NCBI GenBank assembly: GCA_029204225.1
Contig: MU835119.1
Coordinates: 1 to 41,700, forward strand
Length of the DNA: 41,700 nucleotides
Source: Diphasiastrum complanatum
Lineage: Eukaryota; Streptophyta; Lycopodiopsida; Lycopodiales; Lycopodiaceae
Direction: 5' to 3'
Below the pieces are notes generated by a model. That model was given only the letters and a program-made list of their open reading frames with translations. It was not told the DNA's origin and searched no databases. Every line of letters begins with the position of its first letter. The first letter of the stretch is position 1. Both the position numbers and the translations under genes were made by a program. This document shows, piece by piece, positions 1 through 11,600 of the stretch.

Positions 1-1690
1 GTGGCCGAGCTTTCAGATTCACCTGACTCATTGAACTTTCCAGTTCCAGAGTCGACTATTCCTATTGAAGGTCTAAGCTTCCTCTATTACTTAGAAGATC
101 TTCAAGAACTAGCAGACCACCTAATCGGTATATCGATGAGTCTGCAGCCTACCTTGTTCACGAACCGACGTTTGTCCAAGAGGCACTCAGTCAGCCTAAT
201 TCGATCTCTGGAAAGAAACTATGGATAAAGAGTATTCATCTTTATCAGGAACCAGATGTGGACAATTGTTGAACTACTTGCCAGCAGAAACTTAGTTGAT
301 TGCAAATGGATTTTCAAAGTCAAGTACAACGTAGATGGAAGCATCAACAGAAGAAAGATATGACTTGCTGCCAGAGGATTTCTCAAGTATACAACGTTCA
401 TTATACTAAAACTTTCAGTCCAATAGTCAAGCATTTTTCTATTCGACTTTTGCTATCATTTGTCGCTGCAAGCAGATTCAATAATACATCAAAGGACCAT
501 ACAGACATCATATCTCAATGGAGTTATCAAAGAAGACATTTACATGGTGCAGCCCAAAGGTTATATAAATTGAAGGTAAACACAATCATGTGTATAAACT
601 CCATAATGGGCTTGAAGCAATCTACTCTAGCATGGTTTCAAAGGATCAATACTTTTCTCATTGATCACGGCTACACACCTAGCTCTTCAGATTCAAGCAT
701 TTACTTCAAAATAGTGCAGCAGTCTTTTATCATTATCACTTTGTACGTGGATAATACATTGCTTCTCAACAATAGTACCGATCTGATAAAAGACAATGCT
801 ATCTTCTGAATTCGACATGACCAATCTGGGCGAAGCTCATTTTTGCCCTAGTATACAAATCCACAGAAATAGAAAACAGAAGTTGGTCTACATTACACAA
901 TAGAGGTACATCTACAAACATTTTAGTTAGATATAATCTGATCAATTGCAAGTTAGCTCTCTCTCCAATGGAACTAGGACTTAAATTGTCAAAGGACCAG
1001 TGTCCCCGACCAATTCATGAGAAGCAACAGATGCGTGAGTATCCTTACCATTCTATTATAGGATCTCTTATGTACACCATGATCTGTACCAGGGCAGACA
1101 TAGATTTTGTAGTTTAGCTCTCTCAGTCAGTTTATGACTAATGCCGGTGTAACACATTGGAAGGCTCTTATCAGAGTCATGAGATATCTTTGAGCTACTA
1201 TGGATTTTTGCATTTGTTATGGAATAGTCGGCAATGACAAACTCAATCTTCTCAGTGGTTACACAAATGCAAGTTGGGTTGGAGATGTAGACACTCATAA
1301 ATCTACTTTCGGATTTACATTCTTCCTCAACAACGGTCCAATTTCCTGGAATAGTGACAAGTAATCCTCGATAGCCTCTATCTTTCACTGAATCAGAGTA
1401 TATTGCAGCCTCTCAAGCTACAAAGAAAGCAATTTGGTTGAGGAATTTACTCTCAGATATCGGTCTGAATCAACATGCTCTAAGAGATTATTTTGTGATA
1501 ATCAAAGTGCCGTCGCTTTATCAGCCAACCCTAGATTTCATTCCAGGAGTAAGCACATTGAATTGAAGTATCATTTCATCAGAAGCAAAGTTCTCAACGA
1601 AGAGGTCAGATTGCAGTATTATAGAATGCAAGATATGACAGCAGATATTTTTACCAAAGCATTGTCACTTGTCAAAAATCTCATGGAAAA
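1..1690 (+). pseudogene. Ty1/copia pol remnant (RT and RNase H)
   Basis: This is the 3' half of a copia polyprotein, which would copy element RNA into DNA in cytoplasmic virus-like particles. It starts outside the window. The region around 205-360 gives the copia linker and the start of RT (DCKWIFKVKYNVDG, in shifting frames). The region 600-770 gives the palm (GLKQSTLAWFQRINTFL, then LYVDNTLL, where the catalytic YVDD appears as YVDN). RNase H ends at 1480-1670 with LFCDNQSAVALSANP, KHIELKYHFIR and MTADIFTKAL, the usual copia C-terminus. Reading these motifs needs at least four frame changes and several stops, so it is not functional. Gag, protease and integrase are absent from the window. 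Family and orientation are secure; the exact mutations are read by eye. Confidence 0.9.
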
Positions 1691-2228
1691 ATGCAGTGTC
1701 GTCTTTCTTGCATTTTTCCGCATTTTTCATCTATCAGGATTAGCGAACAAATATGCAAAGTCACATTCCTTCGTTTACAAAATTACAGAATACAGGTCCG
1801 CTTGCATGCGAAGACAATTCTGTCTAGGATCTATAGATTCAACTGTCCGCTAGTAAAGCAAGACGATTACTCGTGAGAGGACTGTAATCCTCCCATGCCG
1901 ACGCACTGCGTGGATTTGCATGCAATGCTTAAAGAATTAGAGAAAGATCAATATAGATCATTTTCTTGTCGTGTTTAATCTCGAATGCAAATGTGTCTGC
2001 TGTTATTCATTTGTCTGAGTTCTCTTGTTCATTTTAATTCTGCACCTTGGTTGAAACTATGTTGAATGTTGCATTAATTTCATAAACGTAGATCAGTAGT
2101 GCCTGACTACATTCTGGAGGACTGTAGGAGTGATTCAGTCGACAGTGTCCAACAATCGCATCTGAACTCCATCCGAATCACATAGAGCTATTGACATATT
2201 GAGACAAAATAACCAACTTATTGTGAGT
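1691..2228. other. Gene-free spacer after copia remnant, possible decayed 3' LTR
   Basis: This follows directly after the RNase H end, where a 3' LTR would lie. A GGAGGACTGTA-like motif recurs at about 1876 and 2117. No second LTR is in the window, so LTR borders cannot be set. No coding signal is seen. Confidence 0.35.
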
Positions 2229-4497
2229 CTAATGTTCAAATTGAAAGAAACTTTGTACCACAAAATCTCTTTGTCTCAGTGGTCTTGATATATCGCTCAC
2301 TTGAACTCCTTGCCATAGAACCTTTAGCTCATCTATCAAGGGAACCATATACACGTCCAAATTTTTTGCCTTGTATTTTTCCAAGATAAGAAGGGCAGGT
2401 ATTAGTTGCCCGTCTTTGATACTTAGCCAAGGGGAGATGTTGTAATTTACAAGGACAACCGGCCAAGTGGACCATGATGTGGAGTACAAACCAAATGGAT
2501 TCACACCATCCATCGCCAACCCCAAATGCAAATGATGAGGCTCATCCCTAAACTCATGCCAAGTAGCATCCACGTGCTTCCATGCTGGACAATTGGGAGG
2601 GATCCTCATAGTATCGTCCAATGAACGATTGTTTGAATGCCATGTCATTAGCTCCATGATGGATTTACAGTTAAACATGTGGCGTATCCTAGGTATGATG
2701 GGAAAATGTCTTACCACCTTGGTGGGTATGGTCGCTCCTTGTAAATTTTGCCTATAGTGGTGTTCCCCACAGTATGAAAACATGCTTGCCTCCTCAAAAT
2801 CATCTTGATATAAGATGCAATCATTCGGACATGCATAAATACTCTTGTAATCCATGCCGACCGCGGATAGCATTTTCTTGGCTTCTTGTCAAGACGCGCT
2901 ATGGTATTATTTGGAGGCAACATTTTTTCTGAGCACTACAACAAAATATATATTATGTAATTAGTTATATATAGTTTCTCACAACGCATGAAAAAATAAA
3001 ATGAGATGAGATCAGTTTGTCTATAACACACAAAAATCTCGCAAGCTTACCCAAACAACTCCATGACGCTCGCATCCGACCACCCGTACTTAGTTTGCAA
3101 GTTCAAAAGTAACAAACAAGCTTGCAACTTTGACATTTTTGCACCCCTGTATAAAGGAGTGAATGGCAAGCCACGCATCATCTCTTCTTTCCTTGTCAAT
3201 GTTGTGCAAAAAGTACAAAAAGGACCAAGAGTGGATCGTAATCTGATCCTCAAGAGGGATTGGTTGTCAAATTCCTTGACCTATCAATCTACTTGAGATT
3301 AAGATCAATTCTAGATACAAAATCCTAACAAGAACAATCATTAATTGAAGGTAGGTGTACTTTCTGGTTTCACACATGTGAAACACTGTCTGAGTACGGA
3401 CTCCAACCTAAAAGTCAAGTACACATTGATAGAACCTCAAAACAATCAAAACAAATGTAGACAAATGGAGAGAATCACTCAAAATTGCTTCCAAAACCAA
3501 GATTGGTGTCTGACGATGATTATGGCCAAATGTGGCTCTATATATACAATAAGTGGGAGCTCGTGGTACTAATCATCCCTCTGATCCCACATGTGTGAAG
3601 GTGCGTTGTCTTCTAGAAGTCAAAATTCGCCTACTTCAGCTTATTCCACACGTGTGAGCTGTCCTCTACACATGGATATGACACCTAACCAAAGGATGTG
3701 GCTCACGCAATCAATAGATTGATGCCATGTGTCATATGTCTAGAAAACTAGTTTTTGGCCATTTTAGCCACTAGAACTTGAATTAAATCGAATGTACAAC
3801 ATATATGATTATGGTACATGACAAGTACACTAGTTTCACACGTGGGAACAGGCTCCACACATGTGTGTTTATCTATATATAGGATTTTTGGCCTTTACCA
3901 AGCTTATTTTTGCATTTTTCACAAATGTGGCCTCGGGTGGGTTCGTGAAGAATGCATCCATCATGTCATCCGTGTCCCCCTTGTGATCATGCACTGTGAA
4001 TGGCACATCCTCGTGTATTGTGTCTCCTTGGGACATATCTTTGTGCAAGTCCATGAGTGGTGTATGGGAGGAAAATGGTGGCTCTCATGCGCTTGCACGT
4101 CTAAATCTTGCGGATTGCATGGCAACATCTGGTTGAATTCTCGGATAGTCATGTGAGTGTGAGGCATCATCTTACACAATACAAGTGCAACAACAGTCAA
4201 GAACAACGAAATATTCTCTCCAATCATGCAGACATCCAAACACATACATGATGCAATCATGTTTTTTAGCAATACAAGGTGCTTTGCAAATCAAAACTCA
4301 CCAAAGAACCGACTTTGGGCCACACAAATAATGACTCTCTCTCAATCTGTCCATACATGTGAATGTGTGATATAGTAATACGTCGCTCTCTTACATCGTG
4401 TACATGGACATATAATTTTCTCATATAGCCAGGCCTCTGATCCAATATGTGATGGTCCTGCCTCATCATCTGAAGAAGAAAAATGGGAACTTGCCAT
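2229..4497 (-). pseudogene. CACTA (En/Spm) TNP2-like transposase, disrupted
   Basis: This is a transposase-like gene of a CACTA DNA transposon, which would cut and paste the element in the nucleus. A plausible start is the ATG at 4497-4495. The first exon carries a Transpos_assoc-type box (IICPCTRCKR) and ends at a GTGAGT donor after 4302. A second exon (about 4180-3928) is acidic and has DDMMDAFF. After an inserted LTR-like segment the gene resumes with TPLYRGAKMSKLQ and KYGWSDASVMELFG, followed by a GT-AG intron at 2929-3050. The last exon (2928-2229) has the Transposase_21 signatures IYACPNDCILYQ, CPAWKHVDATWHEF, LGLAMDGVNPFG, STWPVVLVNYN and DVYMVPLIDELKVLW. Stops (TGA 4342-4344 and one in exon 2) and a one-base frameshift near 2880 make it a pseudogene. 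The C-terminal half and both terminal repeats were not found. Confidence 0.88.
3266..3927 (-). mobile_element. LTR-like insertion inside the CACTA gene
   Basis: This block interrupts the CACTA reading frame. It shares with the LTR-like segment at 7193-8039 the pair CACACGTGGGAA and CTCCACACATGTG (here 3837-3865, there 7943-7971). Four other CACATGTG or CACACGTG palindromes are present. On the minus strand it begins TGTGAAAAATGC and ends near TTTGACA, so both edges look like TG...CA termini. The flanking five bases do not match, so the borders are approximate. It may be a solo LTR. Confidence 0.5.
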
Positions 4498-4746
4498 TTG
4501 CATTGGTGCATCTTGATGGTTGACTATGGATGGAACACAAAATTAGAGATGATCAACAATACATAAAACAAACTAATTGAATACATAGAGACAAATACAA
4601 GACATGTTTATAGTTACTAATTTTGAGTCTAGTGCAGCTAGTCTCTTGAATTTTCTTTTACAAGATAAATTAAACCAAATTTTTTGACAAACAACCTATC
4701 TCAACCTAGCTTAGTTGTGCACTTACTCAGATTGTTAGAACTTTGT

Positions 4747-5130
4747 CATAAATATGATGGTGATCTATGGTGCCGGCGGTTCCATGCATCTCGATGACGT
4801 ATAAATTCAAGATAGTTCTAATTAAATCCCTACTCATTGTTTGTGACAAGGCCAACTGCAATCTTGTGATCCATGCTCATTGTTTGTCACAAGGCCAACT
4901 AATCTTGTGAAGAGTGAGGCTAGTCATGTAATGATGCACATTGGCAAGGATCAAATTTTGCCTAGATATCCAATCCATGCCTATGTTCATCATTACATGG
5001 CTAGCCTCGCTCTTCAGTTCTCCTAAACTAATGAAAACTGAGATTTGCATAATATTCTACTTCTGAATCCAATTTTGTATAATCAAAATAATATGTCATT
5101 GAGGGGTTCAAGGTTAAGGTGTTTTTGATC
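4747..5130. repeat. Direct duplication, copy A
   Basis: Copy A runs from CATAAATATGATGGTGATC to GTGTTTTTGATC and recurs, shortened, at 5265-5540. Shared blocks include CATTGTTTGTGACAAGGCC, CATTACATGGCTAGCCTC and CTCCTAAACTAATGAAAA. Copy A also contains an inverted repeat that copy B lacks. No coding signal. Confidence 0.8.
4909..5015. repeat. Inverted repeat with 28-base arms
   Basis: The arms 4909-4936 and 4988-5015 are reverse complements with two mismatches (GAAGAGTGAGGCTAGTCATG... against ...CATGGCTAGCCTCGCTCTTC) around a 51-base loop. The left arm is missing from the second copy of the surrounding duplication. No tRNA or miRNA identity is claimed. Confidence 0.75.
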
Positions 5131-5264
5131 AAAACGTCTACAAATCCAAATTTTTAGAGATTCCTTCTACACTAAGGTCACTTGTTATCATCTAGTCACC
5201 ATATGTCAATGGCAAAGTATGTCATGATATCTCAGAATAGGAAAATAGTATATGGTTAGCAGTT

Positions 5265-5540
5265 ATTCATAAATATGATGGTGATCTATGGCAGTTCCAA
5301 GCATCTCGATGTATAAATTCAAGATAGGTCTAAATCCCTCATTGTTTGTGACAAGGCCAACTGTAATATTGTCATGATATCCATGCCTATGTGTTTCATT
5401 ACATGGCTAGCCTCTTCAGGACTCCTAAACTAATGAAAACAATAGGGATCTACATAATCTGCTTGATCAAAATCTAATTTTGTACAATCAATTGCAAAAG
5501 AGTACGTCATTGAGGAGTTCAAGGTGTTTTTGATCAATTA
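5265..5540. repeat. Direct duplication, copy B
   Basis: This is the shorter partner of 4747-5130 and keeps the same order of blocks. It lacks about 100 bases, including the left arm of the inverted repeat in copy A. The copies differ by many small indels, so the duplication is old. Confidence 0.8.
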
Positions 5541-5562
5541 TTTTTTGCTTTTGGATTCAGTG

Positions 5563-6437
5563 GAGGTCGGAATAGACCTCGGAATATTTGGTTTGGTTAA
5601 GGCAATATACCATCAATTATTCTGAGGTGCATTTCGACCTCTGTTCATAAATTTTACATTTCAGAAACAGATCGTTAATAAACATTAGCAAGTTGTGCCT
5701 GAACAATGCTATATTATTACCACCTTAGTTGATATATCAAGATTAGCAAAATTACCACCCCAATTGATACATCAAAATTTACAAATGTGACTCAGCAATG
5801 TAACATTTTTTAGAATCTTTCACCACATTGAAGTCCTCCCTTCTTAATTATGTTTGTCCTTGATTCGAGGGACTTCTTAGAAAATGTCTTTATGAACCTG
5901 CTGGCGAACTCCATAGTTGGCCTAAGAAAACAATTGATTCCCACTCTCAACAATTGGCATAGTCTAATGCTTTAATCTTTGACCCTTATGGCACTTCAAC
6001 TATAGTTTGGCCAATAAATAGTGAGCGATAGGATGAGTGCCAAAAATGGTTCTTCACCACAAAAAATGATTTACTCTCGTCCAATGTCAAGAATCTTAAA
6101 TTTTTTTAACTTGTCCAAATCACAAAAAAAATGGACACACAAATAGTGAGTTAATATCTAACCACCCCTAATATAGTGAAATCCATTGGAGTAACTTGCA
6201 TTAAAATTTGAGGTCTTGATTTCCATATGCAATCACCCCTAATAGACTCACTCGGGTCCAAGATTCTTTTTGCAAGAGTTGGAATGGATCTTATTTAATT
6301 TAAAATCAAACTATTTCTAATCATGAGAACTTGAGTAAAGGTAACAATATTATCTACCGACAGGGGTCGGAACAGAACTCTGAGGTCTGTTCCGACCCCT
6401 ATTGGTAGATAACCTATTCTGAGGTCTGTACCGAGGA
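5563..6437. mobile_element. Possible fold-back element with paired hairpin ends
   Basis: A motif like TCGGAAYAGACCTCGGAATA occurs four times in alternating orientation: 5565-5586 (+), 5618-5641 (-), 6363-6399 (an arm on each strand) and 6412-6436 (-). The pair at 5563-5586/5618-5641 folds on itself. At the other end, 6351-6376 and 6386-6411 form a 26-base stem with two mismatches and a nine-base loop. The 700 bases between have no coding signal. The layout resembles a fold-back transposon or MITE; target duplications were not found. Confidence 0.45.
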
Positions 6438-6627
6438 TGAATATTAGCATTTTATATATTTTTTGAAATTGCAGTTTTCAGGTGATTTGCTACTTAATTA
6501 AATGGCTGCCTAATCATTCTACTCCTTTACTTCAAAATGTGCCACACCATTGCATATTTTTTTTAATCTCAAATAACATTGAAGCCTCACTTATTTTGAT
6601 TGTACCAGACCGAGAGTTTCTATTTTT

Positions 6628-6879
<252 letters not shown>

Positions 6880-7192
6880 CATGAAATAGTTAAAGGTAAC
6901 CGACACTCCCAATTCTAGGAAGGTGTGTAGCCCTTGATTTTCTTCTGTTAAAGACATGGTCCAAATGTTTCTTTTTGGATGATAAGTTCCACAAGAAAGA
7001 CCAAACGTCATAGGGAGGGAACATGTGGCGACATTTTGGAATAGGATATAATCGTACGGTTTGGGAGTTTTGATTTTAGCACTCTACTATGTTCTTTTTT
7101 TTGTTTTCTCTTCATGTGTGTTTAAAGTGTGTGTGTGTGTGTGCATGTGCATGTAAGTATGATGCAATTAGTTTATGTTTCATGCTTAATAG
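6880..7192. other. Gene-free spacer
   Basis: No coding signal. It holds a short (GT)n run around 7127-7146 followed by two CATGTG units. Confidence 0.6.
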
Positions 7193-8039
7193 TGTCAATT
7201 TTTAGAGAAAAAGGACAATTATGATTGTACTTATCAATCATTAAGAGTTATTGATTTCTTAATCCAAAGATCTATCAAGTTTCAGGTGTTAGATCTTGAT
7301 CTAGATGCTTTACACTATGATTTAAGCAAGTGCAATGGATCAAATGATTAAAAACTTGGATGAGTGGCCTCACACATGTGGAGGACAGTACCTGTACAGC
7401 CTGTGTACAGAGAGTAAAGTACTCAAGCTTAGAAATGCATTTCAATCACAAAAGCACAAGACAAATTTGAAAAATACAAGCAAGACTAGAAATTGCCAAT
7501 GTCACTAACTTCTCATTGAATTGGTTGATCTCTTTATAGATCAAGTACATCCATGACTGTGTACTGTCCAGCAACCCTTCACACGTGTGAGGAGTGCCTT
7601 GTCATCTAGATCCACCAATAGGAGTCAAATATGATCCTTATCCAAAGTTGACTTTTCACTCTAGCTAGAAACCAACAACTAGTCTCGACAAAAAGAGGGA
7701 TATTCTCTAAAATAGGATCTGATGGAATTTTTCTATCTTATCACCTACAAGCTTATCCACAGGTGTGAATGTCAACTTGACATGTGTGAGTAATAACTCA
7801 TTCACATGGAAGTGAAATCTATTTACATAAAGTTTGACCAAAATGACCAATTTGAAGATTCTACTCAAAGGTCAATTTCACACTTGTGTAGGTCTAGCTA
7901 AAATCAATCTAACTTCATAAAAGTGAGTTATGTACATTCTTTCACACGTGGGAATAGACTCCACACATGTGAGATCCTCTCAAGATCAATTATCTTAAGA
8001 TCTACAAAGTACATCAAGTTGAAAGTGAGATTTTTTACA
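7193..8039 (-). mobile_element. Copia LTR-like segment, probable 3' LTR
   Basis: On the minus strand this segment begins TGTAAAAAATC at 8039, directly after the purine-rich GTGAGGAGGAG. This is the same PPT/LTR junction as in the young copia at 34634/34635 (TTTGAGGAGGAG before TGTGAAG). The far end, TGTCAATTTTT at 7193, is a guess. It contains several CACACGTG and CACATGTG palindromes and shares 7941-7971 with the insertion at 3266-3927. Only one LTR of this copy is visible. Confidence 0.55.
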
Positions 8040-8160
8040 CTCCTCCTCACTTCTAACTTGGCAAGTCTAATGGAGTCCAGGCAATTTGCGAGTAAATAGA
8101 GTGCAAGTTTTGCGAGTTGTCTTTTATTAGTATCATTAATTGTCAATACCAATAGTTATG
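8040..8160 (-). pseudogene. Copia RNase H C-terminal remnant
   Basis: The minus-strand reading just upstream of the PPT gives RQLAKLALYLLANCLDSIRL then AKLEVRRSVK. It has the spacing and feel of the copia RNase H tail (Q.ADIFTK.L....F..LR..LGV), and it lies where that tail ends in the family. The rest of the polyprotein is not recognisable upstream, so this is a stub of an old insertion whose 3' LTR is 7193-8039. Confidence 0.5.
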
Positions 8161-8624
8161 GGTAATTTCATGCACCATAAAGATAGAGTTACAGAGATTT
8201 TAGTCGAGTCCATCATCATTGGAAAGATCAAGAGGCTATCTACTCTGACCACCGTCCAGGTTGTGGCATCTACTTCACCATTTCCATTTTAACTACCGTT
8301 GTTTATGCGTTTCAAATTTTCTAACAATATAGTTGAATAGCCATTCCAAAATACAGATAGAGGTTATTGTGTTTTGCAAAATAATTTGTATAAAATTCGT
8401 TAGAAAAGATTCCACATGCTCCAAATATTTGATCATTGCTTTTGAAAATGGTAGCACAAAATAGACCAAATACGCTAAGCATAAAAACAACGTAACAAAG
8501 AGTAAACCAGGTAATCTGAAGCACACGAATCTGGTCTTCCAAAAAGAACCATGCAATGAAAATGGTCTTCCAAAAAAAATCCACATGGAAGCACATCAAA
8601 TGTTAACTATGTTGCATCTATAGT
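8161..8624. other. Gene-free spacer
   Basis: No recognisable coding content. A minus-strand open frame here encodes a Phe/Leu-rich, membrane-like peptide with no family signature and is taken as chance. It separates the copia stub from the last exon of the methyltransferase-like pseudogene. Confidence 0.5.
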
Positions 8625-11600
8625 TTATTCATCCTCACACTCGTCATCCACATAAATACAAGCACGAGCACGTTTTTTGCTCGAGGATCTTTTCGCAACA
8701 TCCTCGTTTCCCATTGCTTTTGCCAATGACTCTGCATAGGATGGAAATTGACTGGATTATGCAAGCATGGATATAGAGAAGCACATCCAAGCTAATAAAA
8801 AAGCTAGCTAACTTATTTATACATACCATTTCTAGAAGTCATCAAAATCCCACTCGTCAAGATCTTCATCATTGTCCTCATCAGTGTAAACTAGCATTGC
8901 TTGTGTAGGGACAAATGATGATTCTACATCACATACTTTTTGAATAAGTGAAAATACAACATAGTTTGTTCTCATAATCAACAACAAAAAGAAAGGACAA
9001 ACAAAACAAACCATATCGCTTCAAGGCTAGATCCAATGTTGCCTGATCCGAACCCATTGCAATGCAATGTCGTCCTGTGCGTCTACAAGCATACAATGTT
9101 CTGCCTCTGCCCATAAATGGGTCAACAACCACAACTAAATGCTTGCAACACATCTCTACAGTGAAATGCAAGAAATGAGGACTCTTCTCCATCCCTCCTC
9201 GTGCTGGCAAAGTCTCTTTGTCACAGGGTAATAATGTATCTAGTGGTCATTCATACTCCCAAACAAGGAAGGGTCAACCAAATCACAATCACCCATGGGC
9301 AATTGTGGTGAAGCATCTAGGTGACATAAAATATAAACACCTAGCATATTCGCCTGGACAACACATTGGTGAATTTATCAATCATTGATACAAGTATGAT
9401 AACACATTAGAAAATTGATATAATAGTGAGGGAAAAAATGCGTACCTGAATACCCTTTACACTCACTCCAAATTTATCAACGCCTCGTAGAATAGCTTCA
9501 CGCATCACTCTCAGGCCACTTTTTTTGTCAACTCTAACAAGCAATGGTATTTCTGGCACACCAATAATTGAAACGACCAATCCATCATCATCAAGTATTG
9601 CAGATGTAAATTGCATAGTACTCTCAAATCAATGATCATCCAATTTGTTCCATATAGGGACATGGCCAGTTAATCCATCTGGAATAATATTTGTGGGAAA
9701 ATCGAGCAACACGAGGTCGGCACTATAAGAAACAGATTTTCCTCTCCTAGTCCTAGACCCCGTGCAAACTGATCATAAATGTGAGAGTATGGAAAGCATC
9801 TCGACTGTCGTCGTTTTCGATGCGGCACACTTGGCAATATTTAATATATCTCCGCACACGGTAAAAATCTACATAATTTGAGAACAAGATGAATATCAGA
9901 ATTTGAAAAACACATGACAAAATATGTGTTTTTTAATGCTAGCATGTTAATGTCCAAATAACATTTACTGTACCTTGCTGTTGGACTTGGATGAATCGAA
10001 CAATGGCTTCATGAATTCAAAAGACTCGCGGTCATTTTGCACTATGGGCCATTGCATGAATGGTGACAATCACAGGTGTAATTGCTTGTTCCTTTGCTTT
10101 GGGACTTACCTTTGCTAGACGTTGTCGTGGCACTCTATCTTCAGTTTGTTGGTCCTCATCCTCTAGTCTGGACTCAAGTGCAGTCTCAAGTGCAGCTGCC
10201 ATATCTGTCTCCAAGTGAGGCCCATCAATGTCGTGAGGTGCGACCGAGAGGGCACCCTTGGCGTGCATATTATAGTTCTCTTTCTCATCCTCTGGGCAAG
10301 AACCTACTGGAAAGTCAATCCACCAAGGATTGTTTGCTATTTCCCATTCACTTAAGTTTAGATGCTCATTGAAATGATATGCATACACTCTCTTTATCCG
10401 AAATCTTGGTCCACAGCCTAAAGTATGAAGGCATCTTTTCAAGTTGTTTCATTTTCACCAAATATGAGATATACCTGCATGCATAGTGGTTACCAGCTTT
10501 ACAAAAAATCAAAGTTGAGAGTGGATCAACAAAGATACAATAGCAAAAAGGGCATGAAAAGATTATCCTACAAATATTATTATATTATCATGAGCACTTT
10601 GATCAGACTACCTCCAAATCACTCGTTTTGCCCCACCCTTTATATCGGGTTGCTCCTTAGCACTTTTCGCCAGTTCCATGTCTGGCTCAATGGAAGAAAA
10701 TATTTTTTTCCTGTACTGCAACTTAAAATCCATAAAGTACTTATTGAAAGATTCTGCATTGTCCAATGACATAGGTCCCATAAATGAAAGTCAACTTCTC
10801 TCATCAACACCAAAACATTAAATTGTTATTTAATACCAAATATTGTGAAACAAGATATGCGATAGAAAAATCGCTAGAAAATATGCACAGATCTACAAAA
10901 CACTTACGCAAAGCCATACACTCTGCTAACACTTTGCTTGCTATTTCAAACAAGTACTCCAGCCAAGTTTCTTTGGCAATCCACAATCTAAAATCTTTAT
11001 TATTTTTTGGGATACCAAATTGGCCACTCATAGGACCAACACACCATTTAAGCCACTTGCATTTTGTCTCATTTGGAACTGAAGAACAACGCAAGTGATG
11101 CAACTTTTCTATACCAAGTGTGACCCCCATACTGGTGGTTTCTGTGCTGGTCACCAACTCAAACCATTCAATGCCCAAAGCAGGGTTCACTATGCCCAGC
11201 ATTTTTCCCATCTTGTTTGTCCATCTGTAGTGAACAATAGATTCGGCTTCTTTTATGGTCTTGTGTGCTTTGTCCATGCCAGCATTGAACTTGGCTCTAA
11301 CCTCATCCATCTCTTGTGCAATGTCATGCTACACATTCATCATGCACTCAACTCAGAACTGCACACAATAAATATCTTGGCCAAAAAACATTTTCTCAAC
11401 AATAGAAAAATGCAACATGCTCAATAATGCATACCTCATATAGCACTCTAGCGAGCATATGACGTGTAAGAGGATACCACATGATGTTTCCACGTTTCAA
11501 TTCTATTGCTCATATCTTTTCCACCTCAGCTAGTTCAACGTCCATAAATTTTGTCTTGAAATAATCAAATGAACACTCACACAATCGTCGAACACTATAC

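Noticed and set aside
8293-8599. Minus-strand Phe/Leu-rich frames that look membrane-spanning
   Set aside because: Caused by an A-rich plus strand; two overlapping frames look equally hydrophobic and there is no family motif.
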